Shown here piece by piece: positions 1 through 6,297 of a DNA stretch of 6,393 nucleotides (position 1 is the stretch's first letter; every line of letters starts with the position of its first letter). A program made the position numbers and the translations under genes. The notes under the pieces are model-generated. The model did not search any database and was not told the DNA's origin. It saw only the letters and a list, made by a program, of their open reading frames with translations. The stretch spans positions 1 to 6,393 of the forward strand of contig JBFFZZ010000179.1 in NCBI GenBank assembly GCA_041568335.1. The letters run 5' to 3'. Source of the stretch: WVWW01 sp041568335 (GTDB lineage: Bacteria; Acidobacteriota; Polarisedimenticolia; Polarisedimenticolales; Polarisedimenticolaceae).

Positions 1-459
1 AAGCTGGTTCGCACCCAGCGCAGCCTGGTCCAGGAGCTCGGCCGCGAGCCGTCACCGGCCGAGATCGCCGACAAGATGGGCATCGCGGTGTCCAAGGTGC
101 GCAAGGTGCTCAAGATCGCGCAGGAACCGATCTCGCTGGAAACGCCGATCGGCGAGGAAGAGGACAGTCACCTCAAGGATTTCATCGAGGACCGCGGCGC
201 GGTCTCACCGGTCGAGGCGGTCATGCAGACCAACCTGCGCGAGCAGACGCAATCCGTGTTGAAGAGTCTCACCCCACGCGAGGAGATGGTGCTCAAGATG
301 CGTTTCGGCGTCGGCGGCGGCACCGAGCACACGCTCGAAGAGGTCGGGCAGTCGTTCACGGTCACGCGCGAGCGCATCCGGCAGATCGAGTCGAAGGCGT
401 TGCGGAAGCTACGGCACCCGTCGCGCAGCAAGGCGTTGAGCGTCTTCCAGGTGGACTGA
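1..459 (+). CDS. rpoD: RNA polymerase primary sigma factor RpoD, C-terminal part (5' end outside window)
   Basis: The frame is open from base 1 and ends at TGA 457-459, giving the last 152 residues of a sigma-70 family protein. The visible part starts inside region 3 (the ELGREPSPAEIADKMG stretch) and continues through the SLETPIGEEEDSHLKDFIED segment (region 3.2). Region 4 follows: TPREEMVLKMRFGV is region 4.1, and the helix-turn-helix with TLEEVGQ...VTRERIRQIE (bases about 328-414) is region 4.2, which reads the -35 element. The RIRQIE, ALRKLRHPSRS ending and the intact region 3 are typical of group 1 housekeeping sigma factors, not RpoS or RpoH. The protein directs core RNA polymerase to most promoters in growing cells. 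It ends normally with no truncation at the C-terminus. It is unrelated in function to the genes downstream, which have their own promoter. Identification is secure; a very close group 2 paralogue cannot be fully excluded because regions 1 and 2 lie outside. Confidence 0.95.
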   Translation, partial: KLVRTQRSLVQELGREPSPAEIADKMGIAVSKVRKVLKIAQEPISLETPIGEEEDSHLKDFIEDRGAVSPVEAVMQTNLREQTQSVLKSLTPREEMVLKMRFGVGGGTEHTLEEVGQSFTVTRERIRQIESKALRKLRHPSRSKALSVFQVD

Positions 460-463
460 AAAA

Positions 464-475
464 ACCCCGCGGGGT
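464..475 (-). terminator. GC palindrome next to a six-base A/T run after rpoD; possible terminator
   Basis: ACCCCGCGGGGT is a perfect 12-bp palindrome starting 5 bases after the rpoD stop. It is preceded on the plus strand by six A residues (459-464). Read on the minus strand it is a GC stem followed directly by TTTTTT, the form of an intrinsic terminator, which would stop leftward (antisense) transcription from entering rpoD. In the rpoD direction there is no T-run right after it, only TCAGGTCTC. A self-complementary stem of this length leaves at most four pairs once a loop is allowed, so it would be weak. Its role in ending rpoD transcription is uncertain. Confidence 0.3.
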
Positions 476-584
476 CAGGTCTCTCCACAACTGTCGGGAT
501 GGGTGACCCGGAGGTGGTCGTGGAGCCCCGGCGTATCCGTTTGCCTTCTTTTTTCTTGCCTGAACTCTTTTTTGCCCCGTTCGA

Positions 585-613
585 TTGCCCGCCAAAAACC
601 CGGAACCTATATT
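585..613 (+). promoter_or_regulatory. Sigma-70-type promoter for the transglutaminase-like gene
   Basis: The -35 element is TTGCCC (585-590; 4 of 6 match TTGACA) and the -10 is TATATT (608-613; 5 of 6 match TATAAT), separated by an ideal 17 bp. The expected transcription start is near 620, giving a leader of about 62 bases before GTG 683. Two T6 tracts upstream (549-554 and 568-573) lie roughly where an UP element would contact the alpha-subunit C-terminal domains. This is an AT-rich patch in otherwise GC-rich DNA. The housekeeping sigma factor encoded just upstream would be expected to read it. Confidence 0.6.
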
Positions 614-668
614 CGCCATCGAGGCTCACGACTCCAAGAAGACCCCCAAAAACGCCCATGCGGGCTAT

Positions 669-673
669 AGGAA
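669..673 (+). promoter_or_regulatory. Ribosome binding site deciding the GTG start at 683
   Basis: AGGAA lies 9 bases before GTG 683. An in-frame TAG at 668-670 overlaps it, so no earlier start is possible in this frame. This supports the GTG as the true start despite the rarer codon. Confidence 0.6.
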
Positions 674-682
674 ACTCCGACC

Positions 683-1864
683 GTGCCACGCCGCTGCGTG
701 ATCTTGATCGCATCGCTCATCGTGGCCGGATGCTTCGCCTCCGCGCCGGTGTCCGCATCCACGACACCCGCTGACAAAAAAGAAAGCGAGCTGATCCGAC
801 AGGCCCTGATCGCCTCCGGGATGGAGCCCGGGAGCGACAAGCTCGAGGCCCATTTCATGGCCGTTCGCTACGCGATCGACGACCTGGTCTGGCGCGTGGG
901 GGCCGGAAAACCGACCTATCGGCGGGCCTACAAGCTGCACCGGGTGTTGCACCGCCGCTACCTCGAGAACTACGACATCACGGTCGACGATGTGAGCCGG
1001 ATCGCGGAGGACGGCACGTTCAACTGCCTCTCCGCCGTGCTGTTCTTCGGTCTGGTCGCCGAGCGCCTCGGGTTCGAGACGCGGATCATCGAGTACCCCG
1101 GCCACCTGCTGCTGGAGCTGGAGGTTCGCGGGGGACCCGTCCTGATCGAGACGACCTCGCCCGTCGGCTTCGATATCGAGCCGTCGCGGCTGCTGAGCTA
1201 CGGCCGGGCGAGCTCCTTCGGCCGGGCCTGGCTGGTCATGCCGCCCGAGTCGGCCTGGTCGGTGCCGCTCGACGCGGCCGTCGGGTTCACCTGGCTGAAC
1301 CGCGCCTGGCGCACATTCGAGATGGGTGAGACCAATCGCGCGGTCGGCTTCGTCGAGCGCGCCACGGAACACGTGCCCGAGATCCCGCAGCGTGTCGACG
1401 CCGCCACGAGGTTGCTCACCCGTGCCTTTGCCAAGGAGTACGAGGTCGGACGCTTCGAGTCGGCGTACCGAATCGCGCGCCTCGAGGAGACGCTCCACCC
1501 CGGCCGCGTCACTGCCCAGGACCGGTTGCTCGCCGTCGCCCAGAAACGGATCGAGCAGCTCTGCGCGCAGGAGCGTCCGACGGAAGCCGCCGCGATCCGC
1601 GAGGAGCTCGACCGATTCGAGTTCGAAGAGGTTTCGATCGATCTGTTCGATCGCACCGTCACGCCGACGATCGTCTCGGGGGCCGTTCGAGCGGGGGATT
1701 GGACGCTGGCGGAGATCTTCATCGACCGCTATGCGGCCAGCGAGCCGGACGCGGTCGAGGTCGATCGGTTACGCGCCTGGGTCGAGTCACGGCGCGACGA
1801 GCGGACGGAGTGCGAGACCGAGCCGCCACTTTCGTTCACGGTCGGTCACAACGCGACTCCCTGA
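683..1864 (+). CDS. Transglutaminase-like probable lipoprotein with helical (TPR-like) C-terminal region
   Basis: This 393-residue protein has an export signal: Arg3-Arg4, a hydrophobic run from residue 6, then V-A-G-C with Cys17 as the likely lipidated residue. Signal peptidase I cleavage near VSA (23-25) is an alternative. Residues about 80-160 resemble the papain-like transglutaminase core: Cys115 in GTFNCLSA, His141 in YPGHLLLEL and Glu156 in IETTS would form the triad, Glu standing where many members have Asp. Residues about 195-370 are predicted helical, with repeat-like pairs such as AWRTFEMGETNRAVGFVERA, which suggests TPR-type protein binding. The start is GTG after AGGAA; an in-frame stop lies just upstream. 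It sits alone behind its own promoter, and the next gene starts 95 bp on. Related proteins include peptidases and amide-bond hydrolases as well as non-catalytic members, so the substrate is unknown. A cell-envelope role is inferred from the signal. Confidence 0.75.
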   Translation: MPRRCVILIASLIVAGCFASAPVSASTTPADKKESELIRQALIASGMEPGSDKLEAHFMAVRYAIDDLVWRVGAGKPTYRRAYKLHRVLHRRYLENYDITVDDVSRIAEDGTFNCLSAVLFFGLVAERLGFETRIIEYPGHLLLELEVRGGPVLIETTSPVGFDIEPSRLLSYGRASSFGRAWLVMPPESAWSVPLDAAVGFTWLNRAWRTFEMGETNRAVGFVERATEHVPEIPQRVDAATRLLTRAFAKEYEVGRFESAYRIARLEETLHPGRVTAQDRLLAVAQKRIEQLCAQERPTEAAAIREELDRFEFEEVSIDLFDRTVTPTIVSGAVRAGDWTLAEIFIDRYAASEPDAVEVDRLRAWVESRRDERTECETEPPLSFTVGHNATP

Positions 1865-1941
1865 CACCCGTCTCGCCGGCCCATGGACCGGCCGGAACCC
1901 GAACGTCGTCCCAGCGATCCACCCGGCCCGGGTCGCGAACG

Positions 1942-1961
1942 ATCCCGTAGAATGACGGGAT
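1942..1961 (+). promoter_or_regulatory. Hairpin and -10-like element touching the start codon of the SRPBCC gene
   Basis: ATCCCGT (1942-1948) and ACGGGAT (1955-1961) form a perfect 7-bp inverted repeat around the loop AGAATG. The right arm includes the first two bases of ATG 1960. TAGAAT (1948-1953) matches the -10 consensus at 5 of 6 positions and ends 6 bases before the ATG, so transcription could begin at the A of the start codon. No good -35 is visible at 16-18 bp; that stretch is GC only. There is no clear Shine-Dalgarno apart from ACGGG, which lies inside the hairpin arm and directly against the ATG. Confidence 0.35.
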
Positions 1962-2817
1962 GGTGGATGGCTCCTCCAGACAGGTCCTAGGGCTCGCGTT
2001 GGCGGTTCTTCTGTGCGGACGGGCCGCCGCCGAATGCCCCGGCCCGGAGGCGATCCACGCCAGGTTGGTCGAGATCGACCTGGCCCGCGCCGCCCGCACG
2101 GCCCGGTTCGAGCAGCCCGTCCCCGTCGAGCTCCACGAGAAGGCGATCAGGAAACCGGGCAAGCCCTTCGCGGAGCGGGACGGCCAGCGCGTCACCGGCG
2201 TGATCCTGGCCCCGGTTCCTGCGCACAAGATCTGGCGCGCGATCAACGATGAGGAGCACCACGCCGAGGGATACCTCCCGGTCAACTTCTCCACCGTCGT
2301 CGAGGGAACGCCGCGCGGGCTCGACCGCGTGCTGTTCCAGTTTTACAAGCGCGCCGGTCTCGGTCGCTGGTGGGCCAGCCGGGTGCTCATCAACAAGGAC
2401 ATCCACGAAGCGACCGAGGGCAAGATCTGGGAGCTCTACTGGCAAAGCTGGATGGATCGCGTCGACCGCGAGAAACCGCCGATCTCCGAGGTCAAGTTGC
2501 GGCCGATCGAGACCAGCGAGGGCGCCTGGATGCTGGTTCCGTTGACCGAGACCTGTACGCTGGTCGAACAGTACTCCTTTTCCGATCCCGGCGGGGCGCT
2601 CGGCATCTTCCAGGCGCTGGTGGCGACCGGGGCGATCCGCGACACGATGTCCGGGATCGTGAAGATGGCCGTGGAGCATCGCTGCGAGCCGCCCGAGGCG
2701 GTGAGCTTTATCGGACCGGACGGGAAACCGCTGGATCGGAAGACACCGCAGGCTAACCGGTCTTCTCTTCCCGTCGTCCCGGGCCGGGATCCGGCTTCCC
2801 CGCCGCACGACGAATGA
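1960..2817 (+). CDS. Exported SRPBCC/START-like domain protein
   Basis: A 285-residue protein beginning with a signal peptide: hydrophobic residues 9-19 and a probable signal peptidase I site after Ala-Ala-Ala (22-24), so the mature form would start EC. Residues about 76-243 fit the SRPBCC/START helix-grip fold: a first strand with GVILAPVPAHKIWRAIND, the AEGYLPVNFSTVVEG segment, tryptophan-rich strands (GRWWAS, WELYWQSW), the strand ending in LVEQYSF followed by DPGG, and a long C-terminal helix ending VEHRC. Such folds bind lipids or other hydrophobic ligands; no catalytic residues can be assigned. Cys26 and Cys242 flank the domain and could form a disulfide outside the cytoplasm. ATG 1960 is the first start after an in-frame TAG (1948-1950); GTG 1963 is an alternative. 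The last 21 codons overlap the end of ppk1 on the other strand and encode a Pro-rich tail outside the domain. Ligand and pathway are unknown. Confidence 0.7.
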   Translation: MVDGSSRQVLGLALAVLLCGRAAAECPGPEAIHARLVEIDLARAARTARFEQPVPVELHEKAIRKPGKPFAERDGQRVTGVILAPVPAHKIWRAINDEEHHAEGYLPVNFSTVVEGTPRGLDRVLFQFYKRAGLGRWWASRVLINKDIHEATEGKIWELYWQSWMDRVDREKPPISEVKLRPIETSEGAWMLVPLTETCTLVEQYSFSDPGGALGIFQALVATGAIRDTMSGIVKMAVEHRCEPPEAVSFIGPDGKPLDRKTPQANRSSLPVVPGRDPASPPHDE

Positions 2818-4876
2818 GCACGTCCTGCGCCGCGAAGCGTTTCGCGCCGGCCGGCGGTTGCCTTCTTCGATAGATGCCGTCGGCGTTGCAGTCCCACGCC
2901 GACGCGTTGTCCTTCGCGTAGATCTCGAGCAGATCCTCGATCTCGCGGCGCACACCGTCGTCGAGCACCGGGACGATCGTCTCGACCCGGCGATCCAGGT
3001 TCCGTTTCATCCAGTCGGCGGAGCCGATGAACACAAGCGGCGCGCCCGCGTTCTCGAAGCGGTAGATCCGGCTGTGCTCGAGGAACCGGCCGACGACGCT
3101 CGACACACGGATGGTCTCCGAAAGGCCTTTCACCCCGGGTCGCAGGCAGCACAGCCCACGCACCAGCAATTCGATCGGGACCCCGGCTTTCGAGGCCGCA
3201 TAAAGTTCGCGGATCAACTGCGGATCCTGAAGCTGGTTCATCTTGGCGCGAATCCCGGCCGGTTTGCCCCTCCCGGCGTTTTTTGTTTCCTGCCGGATCA
3301 GCGCGGTGAAGCGCGCGCGCATGTTGACCGGCGCGACCAGCAGATGCTCGTAGTCGACATGCGGCGTGGCGCCCGTCAAGGCGTTGAACACGCCGGTGAC
3401 GTCCTCGCAGACCGCCGGGTTCGCCGTGAGGATCCCCAGATCCTCGTAGAACCGCGCCGTGCCGCCGTGGTAGTTGCCCGTGCCGACGTGCACGTAGCGA
3501 CGGAGTTCCCCGTGTTCCTCGCGCACGACCAGGCACAACTTGACGTGCGTCTTGAGCCGTTCGACGCCGTAGGCGACGTGCACGCCTGCGTTCTCGAGGT
3601 ACCTGCCCCAGGCGATGTTGGGGGCCTCGTCGTGCGTCGCGGTGATCTCCACCAGCACGGCCACCTGCTTGCCGGCCCTGGCGGCGTCGGCGAGCGCCCG
3701 GACGATCGGTGACTCGGCGCTGGTCCGGTAGATCGTCAATTTGATCGCGAGGACGGACGGGTCGTCCGCGGCATCCCGGATGAACCGGCCGATCGACGAA
3801 TCGAAGTCCTGATACGGGTGGTGCAGCAACAGATCGCCGCGGCGGATCTCCTCGAAGAGGACGTGAGAGCCTGTATCAAGACCCGCGAGGCGCGGGTGCA
3901 TGCGTGGGCGGTGCCGCGGGAAGCGTAGACCGGCTCGCCGCGGAACCTCGAAGTCGGCGAGATCGGCGAGCCCGAGAAGACCGTTGATCGGATAGACATC
4001 CGCTCCCTTGACACCGATCTCTTGCGCCAGCCACTTGCGCCGCGCTTTGCGCATCGAGGCGTCGACCTGCAGCCGGACGGCGCCGGCGAAGCGTCTCGCC
4101 TTGAGCTCGCTACTGACCTGCCGGACGAAGCTGCCGGGCCGCCGCTCCTTCCCGTGATCGTCGCGGTCCAGGTCCCGCTGCCCGGTTCCGCTCGAGCCTC
4201 GCGTGACGCGGAAGAGGTGTGTTTCCTTTTTTGGAAGGTCTCGAAACAGCGTGTCGAGATTGGCCACGATCACCTGCTCCAGCGGGACGAACCCCGTGCC
4301 GCCCTGCAACGGAATCCAGCGGGGTAAGTTCGATGGAACCTTGATGCGGACAAACCGGTCGAGCCCTTCGTCGTCGATCCACACACCGATGTTCAGCCCG
4401 AGGCTGCTGATGAACGGGAACGGATGCTCCGGGTCGACCGCCAGGGGAGTCAGGATCGGGAGCACCGAGCTCTTGAAATGGCGTCTCATCCGCTTGTGCT
4501 GGAACTCGGTCAGCTCGGCATAACTCCGGATCGGTACGCCGGCCTCACGCAAGGCGGGACGAAGCTCACGGTTGAGCAAGTGCGTGAGCCGGTCGACCTG
4601 ATCGGCGAGCTCCTCACGGCAGGCGTCGAACACCTCGCGCGGTGTTCGCCCATCCGGTGAGGTCTTGCCCGTCTTTTGCTCGATCTGTCGCTTGAGACCG
4701 CTGATCCTCCTTCCGAAGAACTCGTCGTGGAGCATCCCGACGATTCCGGCGAATCGGACGCGCTCGAGCAACGGAGTCTCCGCTGCCTCGGCGAGAGCGA
4801 GCACCCGCCGGGCAAAGGCCAGCCAGCTCAGCTCGCGGTTGAAGAACAGCCCGTCACTCGCCCGACCGGCACGCAT
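2753..4876 (-). CDS. ppk1: Polyphosphate kinase 1 (PPK1)
   Basis: This 707-residue protein reversibly transfers the gamma phosphate of ATP to inorganic polyphosphate through a phosphohistidine. Full family length is present: the N domain (about 8-108, FFNRELSWLAF), the middle 'head' domain (about 115-305), and two phospholipase D-like C domains. Compared with E. coli PPK1 recalled from memory, the phospho-acceptor His435 is His444 (LKTHVKL), His454 is His463 (YVHVGTGN) and His592 is His601 (FLEHSRIY). Arg375 is Arg384 (TIYRT), Tyr468 is Tyr477 and Arg564 is Arg573 (LVRG). Two ligand positions differ: Asn45 is Leu49 (GIVGMLHDEF) and Arg405 is Thr414 (ATHDE where ARFDE is usual). A charged segment at about 227-252 interrupts the head domain. 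The start ATG directly follows the stop of the SixA-type gene (TAGATG) and has a strong GGAGG 8 bases upstream. The gene is last in its operon and its 3' end overlaps the convergent SRPBCC gene by 65 bp. Confidence 0.95.
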   Translation of the reverse strand: MRAGRASDGLFFNRELSWLAFARRVLALAEAAETPLLERVRFAGIVGMLHDEFFGRRISGLKRQIEQKTGKTSPDGRTPREVFDACREELADQVDRLTHLLNRELRPALREAGVPIRSYAELTEFQHKRMRRHFKSSVLPILTPLAVDPEHPFPFISSLGLNIGVWIDDEGLDRFVRIKVPSNLPRWIPLQGGTGFVPLEQVIVANLDTLFRDLPKKETHLFRVTRGSSGTGQRDLDRDDHGKERRPGSFVRQVSSELKARRFAGAVRLQVDASMRKARRKWLAQEIGVKGADVYPINGLLGLADLADFEVPRRAGLRFPRHRPRMHPRLAGLDTGSHVLFEEIRRGDLLLHHPYQDFDSSIGRFIRDAADDPSVLAIKLTIYRTSAESPIVRALADAARAGKQVAVLVEITATHDEAPNIAWGRYLENAGVHVAYGVERLKTHVKLCLVVREEHGELRRYVHVGTGNYHGGTARFYEDLGILTANPAVCEDVTGVFNALTGATPHVDYEHLLVAPVNMRARFTALIRQETKNAGRGKPAGIRAKMNQLQDPQLIRELYAASKAGVPIELLVRGLCCLRPGVKGLSETIRVSSVVGRFLEHSRIYRFENAGAPLVFIGSADWMKRNLDRRVETIVPVLDDGVRREIEDLLEIYAKDNASAWDCNADGIYRRRQPPAGAKRFAAQDVLIRRAAGKPDPGPGRREEKTG

Positions 4877-5392
4877 CTAGTTCGCCTCCGGGAATCCGAT
4901 GGACTTCAACACCCGGGGTAGCTGGAACCAGACCAGCTCGCCGCGTCCGAAGTCGATGTCGCGCCAGCGATCGACGTGCAGCTTGATCTTGGCCAGCGCG
5001 GCCGTCGGGTAGCGTAGCTGGCCGCCGCCGATCAGACCCCCCGCGAACAGCGACCAGGTCGGCTGGTGCCCCGCCAGCAGGATGCTGTCGGTCGTGTCCT
5101 CGACGTGGTTGCGCAACCACTCCAGGAGGAACTCCGGATCGGCGCCGTAGAAGCCGGACTCCAGCTCGATCTCGGGGGACCACGGACCGGCCTCGCGTGC
5201 GAGGCGCACGGTTTCCCGCGCACGAACCGCGGTCGATGACACGAGACGATCGGGAACCTCGTCGAGATCACGTAACAGACGGCCGATTCGTCGCGCAGCG
5301 TCGATGCCTCGCGGGGCCAGCGTCCGTTCGTGGTCCGAGAACCCTCCGTTCCAGTCCGACTTGCCATGGCGCAGCATGTAGATCGTCTTCAC
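4877..5392 (-). CDS. SixA-type histidine phosphatase
   Basis: A 171-residue member of the histidine phosphatase (phosphoglycerate-mutase-like) superfamily, the size expected of the short SixA branch. The N-terminal LRHGKSDW carries Arg8 and the nucleophile His9. It is followed by the SDHERTLAPRG stretch (19-29) typical of SixA-like proteins, SSTAVRARET with Arg57 (phosphate pocket), and AGHQPTWS with the second catalytic His109. E. coli SixA removes phosphate from phosphohistidine on signalling proteins, so a cytoplasmic protein-phosphohistidine phosphatase is the best guess; a small-molecule substrate is possible. It starts at GTG, sharing GTGA with the stop of the CHAD gene, with a G-rich stretch (5399-5404) 6 bases upstream. 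Its TAG stop abuts the ppk1 ATG. Its place between a polyphosphate-binding protein and an enzyme that works through phosphohistidine suggests a role in polyphosphate metabolism. The gene symbol is left blank because orthology to E. coli sixA is not shown. Confidence 0.85.
   Translation of the reverse strand: MKTIYMLRHGKSDWNGGFSDHERTLAPRGIDAARRIGRLLRDLDEVPDRLVSSTAVRARETVRLAREAGPWSPEIELESGFYGADPEFLLEWLRNHVEDTTDSILLAGHQPTWSLFAGGLIGGGQLRYPTAALAKIKLHVDRWRDIDFGRGELVWFQLPRVLKSIGFPEAN
4885..4889 (-). promoter_or_regulatory. Strong Shine-Dalgarno for ppk1
   Basis: Read on the minus strand, GGAGG lies 8 bases before the ppk1 ATG (4876-4874), inside the last codons of the SixA-type gene. It is the best ribosome site in the operon and supports efficient ppk1 translation in addition to any coupling across the TAGATG junction. 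Confidence 0.65.
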
Positions 5393-6297
5393 GACAAACC
5401 CCCCGGGATTCGATTCGCCGTCTTCTCGCTGTCGAAGCGGGCGAACTCGTCGGCGAACCGGTCGCGCAGCTTCCGTTCCTTTTCGGCCAGCCGCTCGAGC
5501 AAGCTGCCGGCGGTCTCCAGCGTCGCGGCCGGCGCGGTGCCCGTCGCTTTCAAACGGTCGATCATCGCCTCGATCGACTCCTGCTGGACACGGACATCGT
5601 TGAATCGCCCCAGATGATCCTGCAGTTTCTTCAGCGTGGCAATCACCGGGTCGACGGCCCCGGACGGAAACTCATTCCGAAAGAACTCCAGCAGGTAGCG
5701 CAGCTTCTTTCCGTCGATGCGGAGGCGGTGAAGCTTTTCGGTGTCTTTGCCGGCGTCGATCTTGCGCCCCTTGCGGATCATCCGGTCGTGGCGCGAGCGG
5801 ATTCGAGCGGCGGCGACCTCGGTGATCGGTCGATCGGCCTGCGGCGCGTCCTGGAGATCGAACGGCGAGTCGAGGAACGCCCCCCATTTGCGAACCAGCG
5901 AACGGTAGCGGTCCGAGTTGAGAGCGGAGAGGAGCCGTTCATGCTCGACTTGCTTGTCGGTCATGATGAGCTCGATCAGGGGATCCAGCGCGGGTCGCGA
6001 AGCCTCCGGGAGCTTCTTGCGATAACGGTTCATGTCCTCGAGAAACACGTCGAGGTCGCGCGCGGGTCCAGTGGCCCAGCCGAGCCAGGCGAACTCGCGT
6101 TTGAGCTTTGCGAGGGGTTTCTTCGGCAGCGCCCGCTTCATCTGCCCGATGCACGAGCGCGTTCGCCGCAGCGCGACACGAAACCGATGGAGATCCTCGG
6201 GGTCGCGATCGGCGATCACGCCGGGCTCATGGGCCTTCATCGCAGCCAGTTGCTCGCTCAGCACCGCCCGCACGGCCTGTCCGGCGGGCGTTACCAC
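5389..6297 (-). CDS. CHAD-domain protein (polyphosphate-binding helical protein)
   Basis: This 302-residue protein is a single stand-alone CHAD (conserved histidine alpha-helical) domain with no CYTH/triphosphatase domain. The internal duplication of the family is clear. The first half has LHRFRVALRRTRS (His37, Arg40, Arg44, Arg45, Arg47) and ATGPARDLDVFLED. The second half has LHRLRIDGKKLRYLLEFF (His190, Arg193, Lys197, Lys198, Arg200) and LQDHLGRFND (His228). These conserved basic and histidine residues line the surface that binds polyphosphate in characterised CHAD proteins. The start is GTG 6297, which keeps the conserved opening AVRAVLSEQLAAMKAHEPGV; ATG at codon 20 would remove part of it. 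The start overlaps the stop of the upstream thioesterase-like gene by 7 bp, with no evident Shine-Dalgarno, and the TGA overlaps the next GTG by 4 bp. Location is probably cytoplasmic, on polyphosphate granules or near PPK1. It has no enzymatic motif. Confidence 0.88.
   Translation of the reverse strand: MVTPAGQAVRAVLSEQLAAMKAHEPGVIADRDPEDLHRFRVALRRTRSCIGQMKRALPKKPLAKLKREFAWLGWATGPARDLDVFLEDMNRYRKKLPEASRPALDPLIELIMTDKQVEHERLLSALNSDRYRSLVRKWGAFLDSPFDLQDAPQADRPITEVAAARIRSRHDRMIRKGRKIDAGKDTEKLHRLRIDGKKLRYLLEFFRNEFPSGAVDPVIATLKKLQDHLGRFNDVRVQQESIEAMIDRLKATGTAPAATLETAGSLLERLAEKERKLRDRFADEFARFDSEKTANRIPGGLS

Noticed and set aside
658..774. Possible upstream ORF beginning ATG 658 and overlapping the start of the lipoprotein gene out of frame
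   Set aside because: There is no Shine-Dalgarno before this ATG, the product is an Arg-rich string with no recognisable motif, and the overlapping frame has a clear signal peptide.
1876..1895. CCGGCC/GGCCGG inverted repeat with an 8-base loop after the lipoprotein stop
   Set aside because: No T-run follows, and short GC inverted repeats are expected by chance in GC-rich DNA; not enough for a terminator call.
1921..1933. ACCCG-GCC-CGGGT inverted repeat in the 95-bp gap
   Set aside because: The arms are 5 bp with a 3-base loop and no T-run follows, so chance is likely.
2831..2846. CGCGAA-GCGT-TTCGCG hairpin 13 bases after the SRPBCC stop, a candidate terminator
   Set aside because: It lies inside ppk1 coding sequence (AKRFAA), has a 6-bp stem and no following T-run, so codon content explains it.
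2436..3536. Long minus-strand frame overlapping ppk1 and the SRPBCC gene
   Set aside because: Arg/Gly-rich translation without motifs, fully overlapped by well-recognised genes; typical alternate-frame opening in GC-rich DNA.
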